Source of the DNA: Flavobacteriaceae bacterium UBA2540
Lineage (GTDB): Bacteria > Bacteroidota > Bacteroidia > Flavobacteriales > Flavobacteriaceae
DNA: 18,865 bases
Direction of reading: 5' to 3'
Assembly: GCA_002340765.1 (NCBI GenBank)
Contig: DDMS01000018.1
Span: 1 to 18,865, forward strand
Part shown: positions 14,378 to 18,865 of the stretch, one piece after another
Numbering within the stretch: position 1 is the stretch's first letter
Layout: every line of letters begins with the position of its first letter
The notes under the pieces: generated by a model
Told to the model about the DNA's origin: nothing
Seen by the model: only the letters and a program-made list of their open reading frames with translations
Database searches by the model: none
Translations under genes and position numbers: made by a program

Positions 14378-14887
14378 GTGCAAAAGGATTTAGAGGCTGA
14401 ATTTTTATCAGATTTTGAAAAAAATCAAAATATTGCCCATAAGATTTGTAGAATTTACACTACTGATAAAGATGCGCATAATGATTTGTTTCAGGAAATT
14501 GCCATTCAACTTTGGAAAAATTATTCGAAGTTTAGAGGTGAGGCTAAATTTAGTACTTGGATGTATAGAGTAGCTTTAAATACAGCAATTTCGCTGGATA
14601 GGAGGTCAATAAGAACAATGAAAACAGATGATTTTAGCGATGTTGCTTACAAAATATCTTCCGACGAATATGATGATACTGAAGAGAAACAATTGACAGC
14701 ATTGTACCAAGCCATTCATCAATTGAATGACATTGACAAAGCACTTATATTCTTGTATTTAGAAGACAAACCGTTCAGTGAAATTGCAGAAACCCTGGGA
14801 ATTTCAAATGTAAATGCAAGAGTAAAAATGAACAGAGCAAAAGAAAAATTAAAAACGATTTTAAACCCAAAGACATGGATTTATTAG
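14378..14887 (+). CDS. ECF-type RNA polymerase sigma factor
   Basis: A 169-residue sigma-70 family protein of the extracytoplasmic-function group, with only regions 2 and 4. Region 2 (about 10-80) has DLFQEIAIQLWKNYSKF and the -10-binding stretch STWMYRVALN; region 4 (about 105-158) has FSEIAETLGISNVNARVKMNRAKEKL, the -35-binding helix-turn-helix. The start is GTG with no nearby in-frame ATG. It is divergent from the CarH-like regulator and overlaps the next gene by 13 bases. Next to crt genes, this parallels CarQ in Myxococcus and LitS in Streptomyces, so it may drive light- or stress-induced genes. Its target promoters are not known. Confidence 0.9.
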   Translation: MQKDLEAEFLSDFEKNQNIAHKICRIYTTDKDAHNDLFQEIAIQLWKNYSKFRGEAKFSTWMYRVALNTAISLDRRSIRTMKTDDFSDVAYKISSDEYDDTEEKQLTALYQAIHQLNDIDKALIFLYLEDKPFSEIAETLGISNVNARVKMNRAKEKLKTILNPKTWIY

Positions 14888-15492
14888 ATAATTATAAAAA
14901 AGCCTGGGGCAATCAGGTTGAAATACCTTGTAAATTTTCCGCTCTAGAGATTTACAAAATGGCACATGCCAAATCTTCATCAATCGTAAAATGGATTTTT
15001 ATTATTGGAATTCTTGAATTTGTATTGCTAAATTCTTTGTATTTTTTTATGGACATGGAAGAAGCCTATGAAGAATACAAAAAAATGGGCTTAGAAAATT
15101 TCGTTTTCTACTCTCAAATTGTTGTATACGCAATTTTGTTTTATTTTTTAGCACAATTCTACCTTAATTATAATCAAATTTCAACTACAGATTCTACAAG
15201 ACAATTAATGAAAAAGATTTTAAAAACACGAAAAACGGTTCGTAATTATGTGTTTTTTAATCTTAGTTATTTAGGTTTGACAATGATTGTAGTCACAATC
15301 GCATCAATAAATATTAATATTGACCAACTAAATAATAAACAAATTCTGTTAGTTGTCTTTTTGATGCTGATTGCAACTATCATTATTCTTGGTCTTTTTT
15401 GGTTGTTTTATCAATTATTATATGGAATTCTTCTCAGAAAACTGAATAGAAATTACAAAGAATTGGCACAATTAGAAACTGAAATCAGCTAA
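14875..15492 (+). CDS. Four-helix membrane protein, possible anti-sigma factor
   Basis: This 205-residue protein has four hydrophobic segments at about 37-58, 76-97, 122-146 and 155-184. A cytosol-sized N-terminal part (1-36) begins with a short acidic-basic helix containing YKKAWGNQ. I do not recognise a named family. Its start lies inside the sigma factor gene in another frame (13-base overlap), the usual arrangement for a sigma factor and its membrane anti-sigma partner, and proteins with a similar N-terminal Trp motif often follow ECF sigma genes in Bacteroidetes. No zinc-type anti-sigma motif (HxxxCxxC) is present. CarR of Myxococcus is a functional parallel, not a demonstrated homologue. 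The stop abuts the threonine aldolase stop. Confidence 0.75.
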   Translation: MDLLDNYKKAWGNQVEIPCKFSALEIYKMAHAKSSSIVKWIFIIGILEFVLLNSLYFFMDMEEAYEEYKKMGLENFVFYSQIVVYAILFYFLAQFYLNYNQISTTDSTRQLMKKILKTRKTVRNYVFFNLSYLGLTMIVVTIASININIDQLNNKQILLVVFLMLIATIIILGLFWLFYQLLYGILLRKLNRNYKELAQLETEIS

Positions 15493-16518
15493 TCAAGCTT
15501 CAAAATTTTTCAATTCTTCTAATAATTTTTGATGCATTTCATTAGTATAATCTAAATGCGTAACAATGCGTATTTTTCCTTCTCCCATTGAAGTTAGCAA
15601 AATATTTTTTGCTTTCATTTTTTCAACAAAATTTAATTCTCCAATGTTTTTATCTACATAAAAAATCAAAATATTAGTTTCAATGGGCTCTACTTTTGCG
15701 ATGTATGAAAGTGTTTCTAAAACCGCCCCAATTTCTTTGGCTTTTTGATGATCATCTGCCAATCTTTCAATATGATTATCTAAAGCATAATCACAAGCAG
15801 CAGCTAAAAAACCAACTTGTCTCATGCCTCCTCCAAATAATTTTCTTAGCCTCAAGGCTTTTTCCATATTTTTTTTTGATCCTAATAAAATTGAACCTAT
15901 TGGCGCGCCTAAACCTTTAGAAAAACAAATAGAAATAGTATCAAATAATTTTCCATATTGCTGAGGCGTCTCATTTTTAGCTATTAAAGCATTAAATAAA
16001 CGTGCACCATCCAAATGAAAATTCAAATTATTTTCTTTTGTTATTTTTTTGATTTTTTTTAATTCAGAAAAATCCCAACAAGCCCCTCCTCCTTTGTTTG
16101 TGGTGTTTTCAATGCAAACCAATTTAGAATAAGGCAAATAAATTTCTGGACGTCCTGCAACTGCTTCCTCTAACTGATTTGCAGAAAACATACCTCTAAT
16201 CCCATCAATTAATTTACAAGTAACTCCTGAATGAAAAGCAGCTCCTCCACTTTCATAATTATAAACATGCGCGTATTTATCACAAAATAATTTGTCTCCT
16301 GGTTGTGTGTGCAATTTAATGGCTGTTTGATTTGCCATAGTTCCTGAAGGAAAAAATAATGCACCTTCCATCCCAAATAATGCAGCTGCTTTTTCTTGCA
16401 AAGCATTCACTGTTGGATCCATATTAAACACATCATCTCCTACTTTTGCATGCATCATTGCTTCCAACATCTGTGGAGTTGGTCTAGTAACTGTATCAGA
16501 AATTAAATCGATAATCAT
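15493..16518 (-). CDS. ltaE: Low-specificity threonine aldolase, PLP-dependent
   Basis: It splits threonine or allo-threonine to glycine and acetaldehyde. Fold-type I PLP features are visible: the N-terminal SDTVTRPTPQMLEAM, PSGTMANQTA (57-66) for phosphate binding, His84 stacking on the cofactor, HLDGARL (168-174) with Asp170, and the Schiff-base Lys201 in FSKGLGAPIGS. Length is 341 residues, typical of the family. It follows the metalloprotease gene by 14 bases, so the two are probably co-transcribed. Nothing links it to the carotenoid genes. The TGA stop directly abuts the TAA of the convergent membrane protein gene. Confidence 0.93.
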   Translation of the reverse strand: MIIDLISDTVTRPTPQMLEAMMHAKVGDDVFNMDPTVNALQEKAAALFGMEGALFFPSGTMANQTAIKLHTQPGDKLFCDKYAHVYNYESGGAAFHSGVTCKLIDGIRGMFSANQLEEAVAGRPEIYLPYSKLVCIENTTNKGGGACWDFSELKKIKKITKENNLNFHLDGARLFNALIAKNETPQQYGKLFDTISICFSKGLGAPIGSILLGSKKNMEKALRLRKLFGGGMRQVGFLAAACDYALDNHIERLADDHQKAKEIGAVLETLSYIAKVEPIETNILIFYVDKNIGELNFVEKMKAKNILLTSMGEGKIRIVTHLDYTNEMHQKLLEELKNFEA

Positions 16519-16532
16519 TTTTAAAAATTATT

Positions 16533-18865
16533 TTAATTATTTGTTCCAATTGGCGAACCATCAGGAATTTTTGGTGAATTTTGTCTTTTGAATGATGTTG
16601 GATTTTTTTGAAAACTACTCATCATCTCAATCATTGCTTTGTCATACATTTTTTGAAGTCCTTTTGATTTTCCGTCTTTTAAATATAATTTGATTTCTTT
16701 CAACTTAAAATCTACAATCGCACTGACTTGAGGATATTGATTTTTATTACTTGACAAATAAAATAATTGCTTTAAAACTGCCATATTTATGATATTTTGC
16801 AACTCCTGATAATAGGAGTCTTTATAAGTTTTTTTGAAAGAAATCGCAATCAATTCATCTAACAATTCTTCAAAACCCAACTGAGAATCATCCAAGCTTT
16901 TATGAGCAATTAACCTTGAAACTCTTTGGGGATGCAACAACAATTCTAGAGTCATTTCAGATGAAGTTTCCACTGCAGAAAACGCATCAAACTCAACACC
17001 CAACTTACTTTTAAATGATTCTCTTGTTCTATCATATCCATAAGCTCTTGGTGGAAAAAGTGCTAATTTTTCTTTTGGAATCGCGATTTCATCCACCGCA
17101 ATTGTTTTCAAAATAGCTTGCAATGCAGTTCTTTCAATAGTTCCAGAAACTCGTTTTACAATGGTTTCATTGCCTCCTTTTACAGCATACGAATATTCTA
17201 ATCCACCAATGATTTTTGCAGTTGCCTCTGTTTGATAACGATGAAAAAAATACAAGGGTACAAAAACATCTTCTAAGACAGAATAAGGCTCATGAGACTT
17301 GATATTGTCTGCTGAAAAATTTTCAATCGCTTTTTTTCTGATGTTTAAAACGTTGTACAAATCATCATAAATTGTTACGCCATTGTCCCACAAATGTGCT
17401 GAAATGCTTGCGCTTCCTAAAGGCCTAGCATCATTATCAGTTAAATATCTTAACCCGCTTGCAAAAGCATCATAAAGAATTTTTCTCAATGCAATTTCTT
17501 CATTCACTTCCTTTGGAAAATCTTGGTATGAATATGCAACAGTAACTTTATCCCAAGCTCCAATTTTATCATCATATGCTTCTGAAAAGTCAATTTTTCC
17601 ATTTTTTAAACTAATTTTTGGATGCGGATAATCCATCACAGAAGTTCTTCCATTGGTACTTGCAGCAAAATTGTGTGCAAATCCCAGCGTATGTCCAATT
17701 TCATGAGCAGATAATTGTCTAATTCTCGCAATTGCCATTTGCAAGGCAAAATCATCATCTTTTGAATTATTTTTATAAGGTGCTTTCAAAGCCTGAGCAA
17801 TCAAAAAATCTTGACGAATTCGCAAACTTCCCAAACTCACATGACCCTTGATAATTTCGCCGGTCCTTGGATCTGAAATAGTTGCTCCATAACTCCAACC
17901 TCTTGTTGATCTGTGTACCCATTGCACCACATTGTAGCGAACATCCAACATATCTGCACCTTCAGGAAGCATTTTAAACTGAAAAGCATCTTTATAACCT
18001 GCAGCTTCAAATGCTTGATTCCACCAAAGACCACCTTCTAATAATGCAGTGCGAACTGGCTCAGGAGTGCCTCTGTCTAAATAATAAATAATGGGTTCAA
18101 CAGCTTCAGAAATTGCTGCTTTGGGATTTTTCTTTTCCAAACGATGTCTGTAAATAAACCGTTTGGTGATATTTTCATTGACTGGCGTTGCATAATCCAT
18201 ATAAGTCATTTGCCATGAACCAGAACGTGGATCATAGATTCTTGGTTTATAATTAGAATCTGGCAATTCCACAAAAGAATGGTGTTGATGCACTGTCACC
18301 AAACTCGCATCTGGAGTCACACTTCTGATATTATATCCTTTTGGACTCCCTTTAAAAGTTAACATTACGTCAAATTCCACATTTTTTGGAAACGCTTTGG
18401 TTCGCTCTAAATAAAAAGCACTTTTTGTCTTATCCAAACTATAATTTCCTTCGTTGCTATTTGCCAAACTTTCTGCAACTCCATGAGCATCTCGCATCAA
18501 AAAGTCAGAGGCATCCACCAAATATTTACCATTTTTTTCTTCTGAAATTACAAAACCGTGCAACACCGATTTTGCAAATGCTTCTTTGACAGATTGCCTT
18601 TCTTCGAAATTTGAGGTGATTGCTCTATACTCTTGATTTGGCTGAATCAACAAAATTTTGTTGCCGGATTTTTTGAAGAATACCACAGCTCCACCTCCCA
18701 ATTGGCCTCTATCTAAACCAATGTCATTTGAACCAATTCCCTGTGAAAGTGCGTGAATATATAAAAAATTATAGTCTAGTTTGTCAATTTCTAAGAATAT
18801 TTTATCCGAATTTTCATCATAATAAAAATTAAAATAACCCGAGAATTTGGTAATGCCTTTTTGGA
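16533..18865 (-). CDS. Zinc-dependent metalloprotease, DUF5117/DUF4953-type, 5' end cut by window
   Basis: The reading frame is open to the window edge, so the start and any signal peptide are missing; about 777 residues are visible. Near the edge it reads LSQGIGSNDIGLDRGQLGG, a family hallmark. The zinc site HEIGHTLGFAH lies at about 17673-17705 (HExxHxxGxxH), followed by the Met-turn-like SVMDYPHP. This is the metzincin arrangement. The C-terminal region (last about 250 residues) is helical with no recognised motif and ends in a Pro/Gly/Asn-rich tail. Members of this family are usually exported; here that cannot be checked. A TTG reading begins at 18701, but conserved sequence continues upstream of it, so it is not the start. 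The substrate is unknown. Confidence 0.9.
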   Translation of the reverse strand, partial: QKGITKFSGYFNFYYDENSDKIFLEIDKLDYNFLYIHALSQGIGSNDIGLDRGQLGGGAVVFFKKSGNKILLIQPNQEYRAITSNFEERQSVKEAFAKSVLHGFVISEEKNGKYLVDASDFLMRDAHGVAESLANSNEGNYSLDKTKSAFYLERTKAFPKNVEFDVMLTFKGSPKGYNIRSVTPDASLVTVHQHHSFVELPDSNYKPRIYDPRSGSWQMTYMDYATPVNENITKRFIYRHRLEKKNPKAAISEAVEPIIYYLDRGTPEPVRTALLEGGLWWNQAFEAAGYKDAFQFKMLPEGADMLDVRYNVVQWVHRSTRGWSYGATISDPRTGEIIKGHVSLGSLRIRQDFLIAQALKAPYKNNSKDDDFALQMAIARIRQLSAHEIGHTLGFAHNFAASTNGRTSVMDYPHPKISLKNGKIDFSEAYDDKIGAWDKVTVAYSYQDFPKEVNEEIALRKILYDAFASGLRYLTDNDARPLGSASISAHLWDNGVTIYDDLYNVLNIRKKAIENFSADNIKSHEPYSVLEDVFVPLYFFHRYQTEATAKIIGGLEYSYAVKGGNETIVKRVSGTIERTALQAILKTIAVDEIAIPKEKLALFPPRAYGYDRTRESFKSKLGVEFDAFSAVETSSEMTLELLLHPQRVSRLIAHKSLDDSQLGFEELLDELIAISFKKTYKDSYYQELQNIINMAVLKQLFYLSSNKNQYPQVSAIVDFKLKEIKLYLKDGKSKGLQKMYDKAMIEMMSSFQKNPTSFKRQNSPKIPDGSPIGTNN

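Noticed and set aside
18701..18703. TTG at 18701 as the start of the metalloprotease
   Set aside because: The frame stays open upstream to the window edge and encodes the conserved segment GIGSNDIGLDRGQ just before it, so this is an internal codon of a gene cut by the window.

Overview
The window is AT-rich, with tightly packed ORFs, no Shine-Dalgarno pattern, and promoter-like elements of the Bacteroidetes type (TAnnTTTG). It also carries a carbamoyltransferase of the kind found in Bacteroides. Together these point to a marine-type member of the Flavobacteriaceae (Bacteroidota). No tRNA, rRNA, CRISPR, IS element or prophage gene was found.

Region 1 (1-424) is non-coding except for a probable 24-codon leader ORF at 110-184. 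It ends in a run of arginine codons and lies in front of the arginine operon. A dyad and a perfect TAnnTTTG element sit further downstream.

Region 2 (425-9327, + strand) is one operon for the whole arginine pathway from glutamate. The order is GNAT acyltransferase (candidate first enzyme), argG, argC, proC, argD, argF', argB, argE/dapE-like deacylase, argH. Most junctions are ATGA overlaps. Two looser junctions carry a perfect palindrome (argF'/argB) and a heptamer tandem repeat (argE/argH). The carbamoyltransferase is the acylornithine type, so citrulline is made in acylated form and the M20 enzyme would then remove the acyl group. There is no argJ. The pathway may run on N-acetyl or N-succinyl intermediates. 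The usual specificity residue (Pro or Glu at position 90) is Ala here.

Region 3 (9324-15492) holds carotenoid biosynthesis and its likely control. On the - strand are crtI, crtB, crtZ and crtY, enough to convert GGPP to zeaxanthin. Upstream of crtI is a MerR-type regulator with a cobalamin-binding half that keeps the residues associated with CarH photoreceptors. Divergent from it is an ECF sigma factor overlapping a four-helix membrane protein (possible anti-sigma). The layout resembles light-responsive carotenoid control in Myxococcus (CarQ/CarR/CarA) and Streptomyces (LitR/LitS). A dyad lies directly upstream of the crtI -7 element.

Region 4 (15493-18865, - strand) holds a low-specificity threonine aldolase preceded by a large zinc metalloprotease that runs off the window end.

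The two convergent junctions (argH/crtY and membrane protein/aldolase) leave no room for intergenic terminators.
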